Positions 1-9,373 of a DNA stretch of 64,000 bases are shown here, one piece after another; position 1 is the first letter of the stretch; each line of letters opens with the position of its first letter. The notes under the pieces were generated by a model. The model was not told where the DNA came from and did not search any database. It worked only from the letters and a program-made list of their open reading frames with translations. A program made the position numbers and the translations under genes. Origin of the DNA: Yoonia sediminilitoris (GTDB taxonomy: Bacteria > Pseudomonadota > Alphaproteobacteria > Rhodobacterales > Rhodobacteraceae). The stretch is taken from assembly GCF_003058085.1 (NCBI RefSeq), contig NZ_QBUD01000006.1, forward strand, positions 62,001 through 126,000, read 5' to 3'.

Positions 1-952
1 ACTCCAACGGGATCGGCTGGTGCTCTGGCGCCGCCAACCGGCAGCCTGCCCGAAAGGCGCGGTAGAGGGTGGCACGGCCGTCCAGAACGCGCTTTAACAC
101 ATCGCGGTCACAAATTTGCGGCAGATAATCGTGCAAGATGAGCCAATGATAATGCAGCCGCACCTCGCGACGTGCCCAGGCATGTACCTGCGCATAATCG
201 TTGTCGGCACGGGGCAGTGGATAGCAATCCACGAATGCGTTGTGCAGACTCAGCAGCGCCAGATGCAGGGCCGATAGGTCTGGCGACCTGTCATTGCGGC
301 TGTCGCCGATGACAGCGCGGTGCAGGTTCAGTGCGCCATCACGCCGGATGAACAATTCACGGGCATCTTGCGGCAAATCCAGAAGGTCTTTGCGTGTGAT
401 TGCCTCGTCTGCGCCCTGCTTCATCACCTGATGCAGGCGCACCAGATCGTGCGGCCCTTTCTGGCGCAACGCTGTGGCTGTGGCAGTCGCAGTCACTTCC
501 GTCGGCGTGAACCGGCCAATCCGCATTTTTGCAGGGTCATTGCTGTCGCGCAACAGCGCGCTGAACCTGCGCAACGCGGGATGGGTGACACGCGGATTAC
601 CATATATACTGTCCAGCGCCAGACGACCCGACTTTTCATTGACCAGTACATGTCTGATCCGATTGCGGGCGCGCGGCGTGACCTGCGAGCCTGTCACGCG
701 CAGATATTCGGGGTCAGTTGCTGTCTGTTGCGCAATATCGTTGAGGATAAACCGGCCGATATGGGCCATTGCCGCAGGCATCTGCCGTGGGCGTGCCGGT
801 GTCAGTTCCGCGCAAAGCGCGTCAAGGCCGCCCAACGTAGTGTGATCGTAAGCTGCGCCATCGGCATCCGGAAACATATAATCGAAACCGGTGCAGTCGT
901 CGGTGTCATGATCATGATGAGGGGCCCTTTCGTGTGGGGTCATGCAGTACAT
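1..952 (-). CDS. animal-type haem peroxidase family protein, 3' end outside the window
   Basis: The reverse strand is open from the start codon to the left edge, so only about 317 N-terminal residues are visible. The sequence carries landmarks of bacterial members of the An_peroxidase family: IGDSRND followed by a LHLALLSLHNAFVD helix, then REVRLHYHWLILHDYLPQI, the conserved segment that precedes the haem-binding core. The N-terminus is His/Asp rich (HERAPHHDHDTDD) with no signal peptide. Two in-frame ATGs lie three codons apart; the outer one was chosen because AAGG sits about 9 nt upstream. The family oxidises small substrates with peroxide, but the specific substrate cannot be told. The distal and proximal haem ligands would lie partly outside the window. 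Confidence 0.82.
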   Translation of the reverse strand, partial: MYCMTPHERAPHHDHDTDDCTGFDYMFPDADGAAYDHTTLGGLDALCAELTPARPRQMPAAMAHIGRFILNDIAQQTATDPEYLRVTGSQVTPRARNRIRHVLVNEKSGRLALDSIYGNPRVTHPALRRFSALLRDSNDPAKMRIGRFTPTEVTATATATALRQKGPHDLVRLHQVMKQGADEAITRKDLLDLPQDARELFIRRDGALNLHRAVIGDSRNDRSPDLSALHLALLSLHNAFVDCYPLPRADNDYAQVHAWARREVRLHYHWLILHDYLPQICDRDVLKRVLDGRATLYRAFRAGCRLAAPEHQPIPLE

Positions 953-1316
953 GCCTATTTGCCTTTGCCGTTAGGTTCTGTTGGTGCCCCGAAGGTCGAA
1001 AGCCCCGGGATCAAAGTTAACATCATCAAAAAGCACGCCCGTTAACGCTGGGTCAGCCAAACGCTACTAAATCGTTAAAACGACAGACCCCACGAAATTT
1101 GATAAAGCGGTTCAAATCCATATTTGCGCCGAAAAATCACGCAAAAACAGATACCTATAAGAATTTCAAATTTATTAACGTGGATTTGACGCGGGGTTCA
1201 CCCGCACCTGATTAACTGTCTTTGCAGGCCAATATCGGGGCCAGCCGCACTGCATTCACAGTGTGTTTTGACGGTTAACCCTTGCGTTGCACAGGCAACC
1301 TGTGAGGACGATTGAG
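953..1316. other. intergenic region between divergent genes
   Basis: No gene is seen. The stretch is clearly more AT-rich than its surroundings, especially in the middle, and must hold promoters for both divergent genes. A short hairpin GCGGG-gttca-CCCGC lies near 1191-1205. Several TTAAC words occur, but not with the 7-bp spacing of a CtrA site. No promoter can be assigned with confidence. Confidence 0.5.
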
Positions 1317-2213
1317 ATGATGAATTTGACTGCATATGACCACACCCGGAGCCGCCAGTACCATCCTGATCCCGCGCTCGGACGCAGGCAGCACGCGGAC
1401 TATCTTGACAGTCAAAGGCGGATGGCGACCCGCGTGGGGCTGGTTGCCATGGGGTTGCCCGTGCTGCTGGCCGCTGGTGCGCTGATTAGCGCAGCCTGTT
1501 TCCACGACTCGATGAGCCACTTTTATTACGCGCCTGTTCTGGGAAGCGTCTTTGTCGGGGGGCTGATATTGATTGGCGCCTTTCTGTTGGCCTACCAAGG
1601 CGAAAACAGCACCGAGAAATGGCTCGCGTCAATAGCCGGGATCGGCGCAATTGGTGTCGCGGTCATACCTGCAAACGGGCCCGGGTGCGCAATGACCGAA
1701 TTGCATCTGCGCACCTCTGTCATCCTGTCGTGGGACGCGGAACTGATGCAGTTTGTGCCCGCGCAAGGCACCCCGATGACATTTGCCATGTTTCAGTATG
1801 CCCATATGCTGCATTCCCTCAGCGCAATCGGGCTGTTTCTATTCATGGCCTACTACGCATTCTTTGTCTTTACGCGGGTGGTGCCAGAGCGGCATTTGGA
1901 AAAAGACGGCAGGCTGACGCCTGCCAAGGCCGCGCGGAACCGGGCCTATCGTCTTTTTGGCGTTCTGATTCTGATCGGCATGGTCGGTTTGGCAGTGCGC
2001 GCCATTCTCTTTCCTCCCCAGCCGACGATTGATCCGGATTGGTGGAACCAGCATAATCTGACTTTCTGGCTGGAAGCGCTGGCAATCTGGGCGTTCGGGC
2101 TAAGCTGGGTGGTCAAGGGCCATGGGTGCGCGTTTCTCTGGCCCGACCCACAACCTGACAGACAAATGATGCCGCGGCGTTTAGGTGGCGCCGCGCTTGC
2201 TTTGGTGAGCTAG
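1317..2213 (+). CDS. polytopic membrane protein of unknown function
   Basis: A 298-residue protein with about seven hydrophobic segments: roughly residues 40-65, 75-95, 105-120, 160-190, 210-235 and 250-275. A HDSMSHFYYAP motif lies in the first extracytoplasmic region and a PxxGPGC motif follows the third helix. The pattern (short loop with DSxSHFYY, then small helices) recalls uncharacterised bacterial integral membrane proteins near DUF998, but I cannot assign a function. The ATG was chosen for the GAGG about 9 nt upstream; an ATG ten codons earlier lacks a ribosome site. It is monocistronic, with a terminator just downstream. Confidence 0.8.
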   Translation: MMNLTAYDHTRSRQYHPDPALGRRQHADYLDSQRRMATRVGLVAMGLPVLLAAGALISAACFHDSMSHFYYAPVLGSVFVGGLILIGAFLLAYQGENSTEKWLASIAGIGAIGVAVIPANGPGCAMTELHLRTSVILSWDAELMQFVPAQGTPMTFAMFQYAHMLHSLSAIGLFLFMAYYAFFVFTRVVPERHLEKDGRLTPAKAARNRAYRLFGVLILIGMVGLAVRAILFPPQPTIDPDWWNQHNLTFWLEALAIWAFGLSWVVKGHGCAFLWPDPQPDRQMMPRRLGGAALALVS

Positions 2214-2234
2214 GCCACCTTTTCCAACCGCCAC

Positions 2235-2256
2235 GCCTCCGATCGAGGCTTTTTTT
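2235..2256 (+). terminator. rho-independent terminator
   Basis: Stem GCCTC / GAGGC with loop CGATC is followed at once by seven T residues. It lies 22 bp after the stop codon of the membrane protein gene and fits its transcription end. Confidence 0.75.
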
Positions 2257-2259
2257 GTT

Positions 2260-3481
2260 TCAGGATGAGCCGGTTGCCCTGTTTGCGAATGAGGGCGTTG
2301 CGCTGGCTCGTTCTGGCGCGCTACGCGCCTGACCCACCGGCAATTGCATCAGATCAACCGGAGACATGGGACGATGCAGTGCATAGCCCTGCACGAGGTC
2401 GACACCCGCCTTTTGCAAGCATGCGACATTGGATTCGGTTTCAACCCCTTCGGCGAGCAGCAGAAAGCCATTCGTTCGGGCCAGTTTTTGCAGCGGTCAA
2501 TGATGATCCTGTTACTGGGCGCGGTTTCGATGTTTTCCACCAGTGACTTATCGATCTTGATCATCTCGCTCGGGTAGCGGGTGATGTAGGCCAGTGGTGA
2601 ATATCCGCTGGCGAAATCATCGGTCGCTATTCTGATCCCCTGTTTTCGCAACGCAGACAGGTTCCAATGGACTGTTGGACTGTCCAACAGCAATTTGGTT
2701 TCCGTGACCTCAAGATACAGCCGGTTCGGGGCAAAACCCGTCCGGCGCAAGGTATCGGCAACGCGCTTTTCCAACGAATCCACCTGTAAATCCGCAGAGC
2801 TCATGTTGACGGTCAGGAAGCAGTTCGCGGGCCACCAACGCGTCTTTGCCAAGGTTTTCCGCGATTTTCCGGGCAAGTTCCCGGATCAATGCATCACCGG
2901 CGGCATGACCGAGATGATCATTGATTGTCTTCAGGTTGTCGGCGTCCGCAAAGATCATAACCGCACGGTTTACGACAAAGTCCGTTTCGGCCAAACGGGC
3001 CAGCGCGCGCTTGTTCAACTCGTTAGTGTTTAACAGTCCCCTCATGGTGTCATGGGTTGCCAGATGCAGAATCTTGGCGTCGGCCGTTGCCTCTGCGGTG
3101 ACATCCTTGACCTACCCGCGTCAGGCTTGCCGGCCAGCCGGATCACCCGTGCGCCCTTTGTTTTCAAATGATTTCAGATGTTCTGGAAATCTTGCCCGTC
3201 GAAGGTTGCAGCGCACTCATCATCTTTTCAAAGTTTGCATTCAGCGTTGCCGCACCTGAAAGCTCAAGAATACCGCGCAAATTTGTCGGTGTTCTGTCGG
3301 GCGCGCGCGGACTCGCTGCCTCGCGCCTGGGACCGCGACGAAAGCGACGTGCAATGCGCCATCCAAAAACTGCAAAACAAATGACGATACCGGCCCAAAC
3401 AAGAGTCAGATTTGTCAGTGTCCCGACATGGAGCTCAAGGCTGACCAACGCCGTGGCGTTCAGAATATTTGCAGTCATCAT
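2260..3481 (-). pseudogene. degenerate GGDEF/EAL (cyclic-di-GMP) protein
   Basis: The reverse strand reads as a broken c-di-GMP enzyme. An N-terminal membrane helix (about 3380-3481) is followed, after frame breaks near 3115, by HLATHDTMRGLLNTNELN and ADADNLKTINDHLGHAAGD, the first half of a GGDEF domain. This jumps directly at about 2825 to LTVNMSSADLQ, which belongs late in an EAL domain. The GGDEF signature and the EAL motif are therefore both missing, consistent with an internal deletion of some 200 codons. Another frameshift near 2490 separates IIIDR from LQKLARTNGFLLLAEGVETE, which runs to a stop at 2260. It cannot make an active cyclase or phosphodiesterase. Confidence 0.85.
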
Positions 3482-3563
3482 CAGTTCGGAGGTCGCAACG
3501 CGTATTTAATTATTATCACCAAAAGGTAAACGCAGCATCATGAAGGGCGCGAGTCGCTTCTAC

Positions 3564-4103
3564 CTACCGGACTTTTTCAAAGGAAATGGCGACATCACCA
3601 ATGTCGATGCCGTACCGCTTAACGTAGGCGCGATTGAATAGCCGGTCCTCGGACAGCAGCCACATCCAGTCGTCAAAGGTCACACGCATCGTCTCCACTG
3701 TGCCATCTGCGGATGGAATGGGCAGGTCGATCTCGTATTTCCAGTTGAACCGATTGTCCTGTTCCGTACCTGTGGCGGCTCCAATGACACCGGGTGCTGT
3801 GCCTTGCCAACTGTCCGGGCCGGTTTTTGTCAGTGTCCATATGCGTTGTTCCGTGGCGCCATCCTCGTAGTCGAAATCCTCGACCAGCCGGAGGCGGGAC
3901 CCGTCCCAATCGCCCGTGATTGTCACCACAAAGCTGCGGCGCACTGTGCCAAAGATGTCCTGAAATTGCCCATAGGCCACAAGCTCGCCATCAAAGAATT
4001 CCTCAAGGTTCAGCTTTCGGTCACTGAGACTGGGGTCGTCGAATGACGGTTTGCCCGTGCAGGCCGTCAAAACAACAAGGGCGAGAACGATTAAACAGCG
4101 CAT
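3564..4103 (-). CDS. DUF3833 family lipoprotein
   Basis: A 179-residue protein starting with a short signal peptide and lipobox LTAC (Cys15), so it is probably anchored to a membrane facing the periplasm. The body shows the DUF3833 pattern: LNLEEFFDGELVAYGQFQD, then VRRSFVVTITGDWDG, and W..D.W.GTAPGVIG, ending in MWLLSEDRLFNRAYVKRYG. The family looks like a beta-rich, lipocalin-like domain of unknown role. The length is typical. It lies downstream of the broken DUF1353 gene on the same strand, which may once have been co-transcribed. Confidence 0.88.
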   Translation of the reverse strand: MRCLIVLALVVLTACTGKPSFDDPSLSDRKLNLEEFFDGELVAYGQFQDIFGTVRRSFVVTITGDWDGSRLRLVEDFDYEDGATEQRIWTLTKTGPDSWQGTAPGVIGAATGTEQDNRFNWKYEIDLPIPSADGTVETMRVTFDDWMWLLSEDRLFNRAYVKRYGIDIGDVAISFEKVR

Positions 4104-4133
4104 GGCATTTCCTTCAAAGTTGCCCTTTCTACG

Positions 4134-4715
4134 TCAGGTCGGTGCCATCAGATCAGAAACAGCGGCAAGATAGATCAGGCGGGGGTCGGTCGCATCGCCA
4201 AAGCGGAGATGGTCTGGCTTGCGAAAAGTCCGGCCACCGCCAAAGCGAACGGCCGCAAAGATGCACCATCTGCGTAACAAGCCAACACCAGATGATTTCA
4301 TCGTGGCCAGCATCACCCTGTCGGCAAACCTCCTATCGCATCCGTTTGCCGTCCCGCCCGGTATCCCCTGCCACGCAACATAGAGGAAATCATGGACAAT
4401 CGCGGCCTCCAGTCACAGGCCAGCACGGCTGACCAAGCTTCGAAACAGCGCGGGGACGCTGGTCAGGTCGGTGACAAATCCCGGCGGCACCGTGATTTCA
4501 TGGGCCTGCCCATCCGCGCAAAGCCAGCGCAGACCAAGGGGCGCGCCAGTCAGATAAAGGTCCTCGCCCGCACGCGAGGCGCTGCCGTCGCGGGCAATGA
4601 TCCCTTCGCTGGGGCGAAACAGGACAAGACTTTTGGTCAGACATGCATCCGTGACCGGGGTGTCTGTGACGGGGTATGGGTTCTGCGGGTCATAGGCGCA
4701 ATCAAAGCATTTCAT
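4134..4715 (-). pseudogene. DUF1353 family gene interrupted by an in-frame TGA
   Basis: Starting at [16 protein letters not shown] the frame gives a typical DUF1353 N-terminus (VPPGFVTDLTSVPALFRSLVSRAG). It meets TGA at 4413-4415 and continues in the same frame with LEAAIVHDFLYVAWQ, RFADRVMLATMKSSGVGLLRRW and AAVRFGG, the normal second half of the family. DUF1353 is found in phage and chromosomal proteins of unknown function. Since both halves are otherwise well conserved, the stop looks recent: one C-to-T change of a CGA arginine codon would produce it. A sequencing error is the alternative. Confidence 0.8.
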
Positions 4716-4837
4716 GGCAGGTCTTTCGCATTTTGGGAATGCGGGCCAGTCTATCGGGTGAGTTCGGTTCGCCGGGTAAACGGACCGCGCGCAGATTGCC
4801 CCTTGCCCGCACCGCGCCACGGGATTACGCCGGTGCT

Positions 4838-5683
4838 ATGCTAGACGATGCTGATGATATCCACCCGCTGTTCCACGGCGCGCCCAAGACCACCGAGTTC
4901 AAGAAGCTACGCAAACGTATCGTCAAATACGTGCGTGAAGCAGTTGAACAATACGGAATGATCGAGCGCGACGCGCGCTGGCTTGTCTGCCTCTCTGGCG
5001 GCAAGGACAGCTATACCCTGCTGGCCGTGCTGTATGAGCTGAAATGGCGCGGCATCCTGCCTGTCGATATTCTGGCCTGCAACCTTGATCAGGGGCAGCC
5101 GGGTTTTCCGGCCACCGTCTTGCCTGCGTTTCTGGAAAAGATGGGCGTGCCGCACAGGATTGAATATCAGGACACCTATTCGATTGTGATGGACAAGGTA
5201 CCGCAGGGACGCACCTATTGCGCGCTGTGTTCACGGTTGCGGCGCGGCAACCTGTACCGGATCGCACGCGAAGAGGGCTGTAGCGCCGTTGTGCTGGGGC
5301 ATCACCGCGATGACATTCTGGAAACCTTCATGATGAACCTGTTTCACGGCGGCCGGTTGGCAACAATGCCGCCCAAACTGGTCAATGAAGAAGGCGATCT
5401 GTTCGTCTACCGGCCATTGGCACATGTGGCCGAGGCAGACTGTGAAAAGTTCGCAACGGCAATGAATTACCCGATTATTCCCTGCGACCTGTGTGGTTCG
5501 CAAGACGGGCTGCAGCGCCAGCAGGTCAAACAGATTCTTGACGGGTGGGAAGCAAATTCGCCGGGGCGCCGTCAGGTCATGTTCCGCGCCTTGATGAATG
5601 CGCGCCCGTCGCACCTGCTTGACCCCAAGCTGTTTGATTTTGCCGGGTTGGCCAGGTCTGACGACACGCAGCTAGATAGATAA
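4838..5683 (+). CDS. ttcA: tRNA 2-thiocytidine(32) synthetase
   Basis: TtcA thiolates cytidine 32 of certain tRNAs using ATP and a [4Fe-4S] cluster. The 281-residue protein has the PP-loop ATP-binding motif SGGKDS (about 53-58). It also has the two CxxC pairs expected for cluster binding: CALC (Cys128/131) and CDLC (Cys216/219). [21 protein letters not shown] is the family's conserved central helix. The frame is open further upstream, but that extension is low-complexity and overlaps the divergent DUF1353 start, so the ATG beginning [10 protein letters not shown] was chosen. It is monocistronic. Confidence 0.95.
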   Translation: MLDDADDIHPLFHGAPKTTEFKKLRKRIVKYVREAVEQYGMIERDARWLVCLSGGKDSYTLLAVLYELKWRGILPVDILACNLDQGQPGFPATVLPAFLEKMGVPHRIEYQDTYSIVMDKVPQGRTYCALCSRLRRGNLYRIAREEGCSAVVLGHHRDDILETFMMNLFHGGRLATMPPKLVNEEGDLFVYRPLAHVAEADCEKFATAMNYPIIPCDLCGSQDGLQRQQVKQILDGWEANSPGRRQVMFRALMNARPSHLLDPKLFDFAGLARSDDTQLDR

Positions 5684-6071
5684 AGGCCGACAAAGGCTTT
5701 GTTAAATGTCATGCCGGCTTGCGGTTTGAACGGCCCAGGGACGAAGCCGCTGGAGCGGCAACGGCACGTTTGCCGGATGTTGTGCTTTAGCCATAAGACA
5801 ACTCGTTTTGCTATCTGTCGAATCCGTTTGATGATCGGTACCTATCAATCGTCAATCATCAGGTTCATGACAGAGGTGATAATGAGCCCGTCCCACTGCC
5901 CTTCGCAGGCCATACGCACGACACCCTGAAATCCCGCTTCCTGACCCGCATCAGAAAATCTGCATCAATACAGACCTGCAAGACTATTTGTGCGGGGTTC
6001 ACACCGCTTAATTCAAGAAGGCCGCAACCTTTTGTTGCAGACTTCTTGATAACCGACAAAGCAAAGGTCGA
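5684..6071. other. intergenic region without recognisable gene
   Basis: About 390 bp separate convergent ttcA and the MORN gene. Short open frames here have no ribosome sites and no recognisable protein. The only clear structure is the hairpin at 6013-6049. Confidence 0.5.
6013..6049 (-). terminator. imperfect hairpin at the 3' end of the MORN gene
   Basis: Outer arms TCAAGAAG / CTTCTTGA (8 bp) enclose an internal 3x3 mismatch and inner arms GCAAC / GTTGC with loop CTTTT. It lies about 23 bp beyond the stop codon of the reverse-strand MORN gene. No proper T-run follows, so it may be a 3' stabiliser or weak terminator. Confidence 0.4.
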
Positions 6072-7484
6072 TTAATTATCGCCGTTCGTCTCTGACACCA
6101 GCGCACCGTCGGACCAGATGCCGGTGCTTTCCTGACCGTTGGCGAATGTCATTGTGCCCTCGCCTTCGCGGCGGCTGCGCACGAATGTACCTTCGTAGAC
6201 GTCACCGTTGGAATAGGTGGCCACACCTTTGCCGTTGATTTCACCGTCGGCCCATTCGCCCGTATATGTGAAACCGTCAAGCATGGTGATTTCGCCCTGA
6301 CCGTCGCGTTGTCCGTTGCGGAATTCGCCAACATAGACCGTGCCGTCGGCATAAGTAGCGGTGCCTGTCCCGTTACGCTGCCCTTCGGCCCATTCGCCTT
6401 CGTAGACGTACCCGTTGGCATAGGTCATCTTGCCTTGCCCGTGTGTTTTTCCGTCAAGGAACGCGCCCTCGTAGACCAGGCCATTGACGTAGGTGGCGAC
6501 ACCTTCACCGTTGATCACGCCGTCTTTCCACGATCCTTCGTAGACGGAGCCGTCAGGATAGGTGATCTTGCCGCTGCCATCCGCCACATCGTTCGCAAAG
6601 GTGCCCACGTAGACGGACCCGTCAGGATAGGTGACTTCGCCCTCGCCTTCGATCTGGCCGTCGACCCATTGACCGACGTAAACATATCCATCGCTGCCCC
6701 TGAATGTGCCAGTGCCATTACGCCTGTCGTTGACGAAAGAGCCTTCGTAGGTGTCGCCGTTGACATAGGTGACTTTGCCTTCGCCTTCGCGGCGGCTGTC
6801 AACCAGCGTGCCTTCGTAGATATCACCGTTTGCGTGGGTCAGCGTCCCTGCGCCCTGGATTTTTCCATCAACCCACTGGCCGCTGTAAACGACGCCGTCG
6901 GCCATGGTCATCGTGCCGATGCCGTCACGTTCACCGGCGACAAGCGTACCTTGGTAGACAGAGCCGTCCGCATAAGTGACGGTGCCTTCGCCTTCCTTGA
7001 TGCCGTTGATCCAGTTGCCTTCGTAGATATAGCCATCGGGGCTGGTCATGGTGCCAACGCCATTGTGCATGGCGTTCCGGAACTCGCCCTCGTAGATAAC
7101 ACCATTGGCATAGGTCATTTTTCCATCACCGGTCATGTTACCATCGACCCAGTCGCCTTCATAGACGCTGCCATCGGTGAAGGTGATTCGGCCCTGCCCC
7201 TCGGGCTTGCCTGCGGCAAATTTGCCCTCGTAAACCGACCCGTTGGGGAATCGCGCCGTACCTTGGCCCCTGATTTCGCCTGCGACCCATTCGCCGGTGT
7301 ATTCGAAACCGTTGGGCAGGCGGTAAGTGCCGGTGCCGTCCTGCTTACCATCGACAAAGGTGCCCTCGTAGACGCCGCCATCGTCATACTGCTTTGTTTG
7401 GACTTCTTGTGCGTGCGCGCCCACTGCCAACCCGGATGTCAGCAACCCGACGACGAGTGCCTTTGATAATCCAACCCTATGCAT
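6072..7484 (-). CDS. exported MORN-repeat protein
   Basis: After a signal peptide (hydrophobic core VVGLLTSGLAVG, cleavage predicted after AHA) the 470-residue protein is almost nothing but MORN repeats. There are 18 consecutive units of exactly 23 residues from about residue 39 (pattern YEGxwxdGxxxGxGxxtyxnGxv), then a nineteenth partial unit and a short tail. MORN repeats form elongated beta-hairpin sheets that often bind lipid or protein; the target here is unknown. The start was set at the ATG preceded by GGAGA 7 nt upstream. The repeat makes the opposite strand open for over 1 kb, which is not a gene. It is divergent from nadE. Confidence 0.88.
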   Translation of the reverse strand: MHRVGLSKALVVGLLTSGLAVGAHAQEVQTKQYDDGGVYEGTFVDGKQDGTGTYRLPNGFEYTGEWVAGEIRGQGTARFPNGSVYEGKFAAGKPEGQGRITFTDGSVYEGDWVDGNMTGDGKMTYANGVIYEGEFRNAMHNGVGTMTSPDGYIYEGNWINGIKEGEGTVTYADGSVYQGTLVAGERDGIGTMTMADGVVYSGQWVDGKIQGAGTLTHANGDIYEGTLVDSRREGEGKVTYVNGDTYEGSFVNDRRNGTGTFRGSDGYVYVGQWVDGQIEGEGEVTYPDGSVYVGTFANDVADGSGKITYPDGSVYEGSWKDGVINGEGVATYVNGLVYEGAFLDGKTHGQGKMTYANGYVYEGEWAEGQRNGTGTATYADGTVYVGEFRNGQRDGQGEITMLDGFTYTGEWADGEINGKGVATYSNGDVYEGTFVRSRREGEGTMTFANGQESTGIWSDGALVSETNGDN

Positions 7485-7639
7485 CAATATTCTCCGATCC
7501 GCTCCCTGCCCGCAAAATCCTAGTTGAGCGCTAACAGTCTGACAACGCCTAACCTGTGTTGAGCTGCGCAACTCTGACCTTCCGGCTTTTCACCGGGTGA
7601 CATTCTGATACATGCATTGCAGCCTATTGGGACAAAACT

Positions 7640-9301
7640 ATGACAAAAAAATTCCGGTTAACGCTTGCGCAACTGAACCCGACTGTCGGTGATTTGGCAG
7701 GAAATACAGCACAGGCGCGCGACGCATGGGAGCAGGCCAAGGCCGCAGGGGCCGATATGGTCGCCCTGCCCGAGATGTTCGTGACCGGCTATCAGACGCA
7801 GGATTTGGTGGCACGTCCGGCATTCGTCGCAGAATCGATGGTGCGTATTCGCAGCCTTGCGCTGGATTGTGCGGACGGTCCCGCCTTGGCGATCGGCGGC
7901 CCTATGCAAGAAGAGGACCGGCTCTATAACTGCTATTTCATTCTGCAGGGCGGCAAGATCAGCGCCATTATGCGCAAGCACTTCTTGCCGAATTTCAATG
8001 TTTTCGATGAAGTCCGTCTATTCAAAAGCGATGCCATTGCAGGGCCCTATACCATCGAGGACGGCCCCCGCATCGGCAGCCCGATTTGCGAAGACGCATG
8101 GTATCCCGACGTTTGCGAAACGATGGTCGAAAGCGGCGCGGAGATCCTTGTTGTCCCCAACGGGTCGCCATATTTCCGGGACAAGTTCGCGATCCGGATG
8201 AACAACATGGTCGCCCGTGTGGTCGAGAATGACAGGCCCCTTGTCTATCTGAATATGGTGGGCGGTCAGGATGACCAAATGTTTGACGGCGGTTCATTTG
8301 TGTTGAACCGTGGCGGCAGATTGGCCATGCAATTACCTGTCTTTCGCAGCACAATCGCCCATGTTGATTTCACACTGACCGATCAGGGTTGGGAAGCGGA
8401 CGCGGGTGAAAAAGCCACACTTCCTGACAATCTTGAGCAAGACTACCATGTCATGGTCGAGACCTTGCGCGACTACATGCGCAAGACAGGGTTCACAAAG
8501 GTCCTGCTGGGGCTTTCCGGCGGCATAGATAGCGCCATTGTGGCCGCCATCGCGACAGATGCGCTTGGGCCCGAAAATGTGCGCTGCGTCATGCTGCCTT
8601 CGGAATACACCAGCCAAGGGTCGCTGGACGATGCTGCCGCAGCGGCCAAGGCGCTTGGCGTCAAGTATGATACGGTCAGCATTGCTGGCCCCCGCGCCGC
8701 CGTAACAGAGGCGCTCGCCCCGCTCTTTGGCGACATGCCCGCCGACCTGACCGAAGAGAACATCCAGTCCCGGATCAGGGGGTTGTTGCTGATGGCACAA
8801 TCCAACAAGTTCGGAGAAATGTTGCTGACCACAGGCAACAAGTCAGAGGTCGCGGTCGGCTATGCCACAATCTATGGTGATATGGCGGGCGGATATAACC
8901 CCATTAAAGACATGTATAAGACGCGGGTTTTCGCATCATGTCGCTGGCGAAACGAAAATCATCGCGACTGGATGAAAGGACCCGCGGGAGAAGTGATCCC
9001 TGTAGCGATCATCAACAAGCCCCCGTCAGCGGAATTGCGGCCCGACCAGAAAGACGAGGACAGCCTGCCGCCCTATGACATCCTTGACGGCATTCTTAAG
9101 ATGCTGGTCGATGATGAAGCATCCGTCGCGGAATGCGTCGCCGCCGGTTATGACCGGGAAGTGGTAAAAAAAATCGAACATCTGATCTACATCAGCGAAT
9201 ACAAGCGCTTTCAATCCGCCCCCGGCCCGCGCTTGTCCAACCGCGCTTTCTGGCTGGACCGTAGATATCCGATCGTAAACCGTTGGCGCGACAGCAGCTA
9301 A
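7640..9301 (+). CDS. nadE: glutamine-dependent NAD+ synthetase
   Basis: This enzyme makes the last step of NAD biosynthesis, amidating nicotinate adenine dinucleotide with ammonia from glutamine. The 553-residue protein has the N-terminal nitrilase-type glutaminase with its triad visible: Glu45 in ALPEMF, Lys113 in MRKHFLP and Cys150 in PICEDAW. The C-terminal synthetase follows, with P-loop LSGGIDS (about 292-298), TTGNKSEVAVGYATIYGDMAGGYNPIKD and KPPSAELRPDQKDEDSLPPYD. Length and domain order are normal. Its promoter shares the gap with the divergent MORN gene. Confidence 0.96.
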   Translation: MTKKFRLTLAQLNPTVGDLAGNTAQARDAWEQAKAAGADMVALPEMFVTGYQTQDLVARPAFVAESMVRIRSLALDCADGPALAIGGPMQEEDRLYNCYFILQGGKISAIMRKHFLPNFNVFDEVRLFKSDAIAGPYTIEDGPRIGSPICEDAWYPDVCETMVESGAEILVVPNGSPYFRDKFAIRMNNMVARVVENDRPLVYLNMVGGQDDQMFDGGSFVLNRGGRLAMQLPVFRSTIAHVDFTLTDQGWEADAGEKATLPDNLEQDYHVMVETLRDYMRKTGFTKVLLGLSGGIDSAIVAAIATDALGPENVRCVMLPSEYTSQGSLDDAAAAAKALGVKYDTVSIAGPRAAVTEALAPLFGDMPADLTEENIQSRIRGLLLMAQSNKFGEMLLTTGNKSEVAVGYATIYGDMAGGYNPIKDMYKTRVFASCRWRNENHRDWMKGPAGEVIPVAIINKPPSAELRPDQKDEDSLPPYDILDGILKMLVDDEASVAECVAAGYDREVVKKIEHLIYISEYKRFQSAPGPRLSNRAFWLDRRYPIVNRWRDSS

Positions 9302-9373
9302 GGCAGATCGCAAATAGCGTGATTTCATGCTAGCGTTCCTTTTGCCTTGAATAGTGCAAAGCGGGGCGCGGCA

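Noticed and set aside
320..1045. A 241-codon forward frame at the left end
   Set aside because: It is antisense to a clear haem-peroxidase reading frame that runs off the window edge.
4413..4415. TGA as a possible selenocysteine codon in the DUF1353 gene
   Set aside because: The surrounding motif does not place a redox cysteine here, and no SECIS-like hairpin directly downstream was seen. A nonsense mutation is simpler.
6309..7466. A 385-codon open frame antisense to the MORN gene
   Set aside because: It arises from the 69-bp repeat of the MORN coding sequence. It has no ribosome site, and the opposite-strand protein has a signal peptide and perfect family repeats.
6072..7484. Regular 69-bp periodicity resembling a tandem repeat or CRISPR array
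   Set aside because: The units are coding MORN repeats with varied third positions, not identical repeats with unique spacers.
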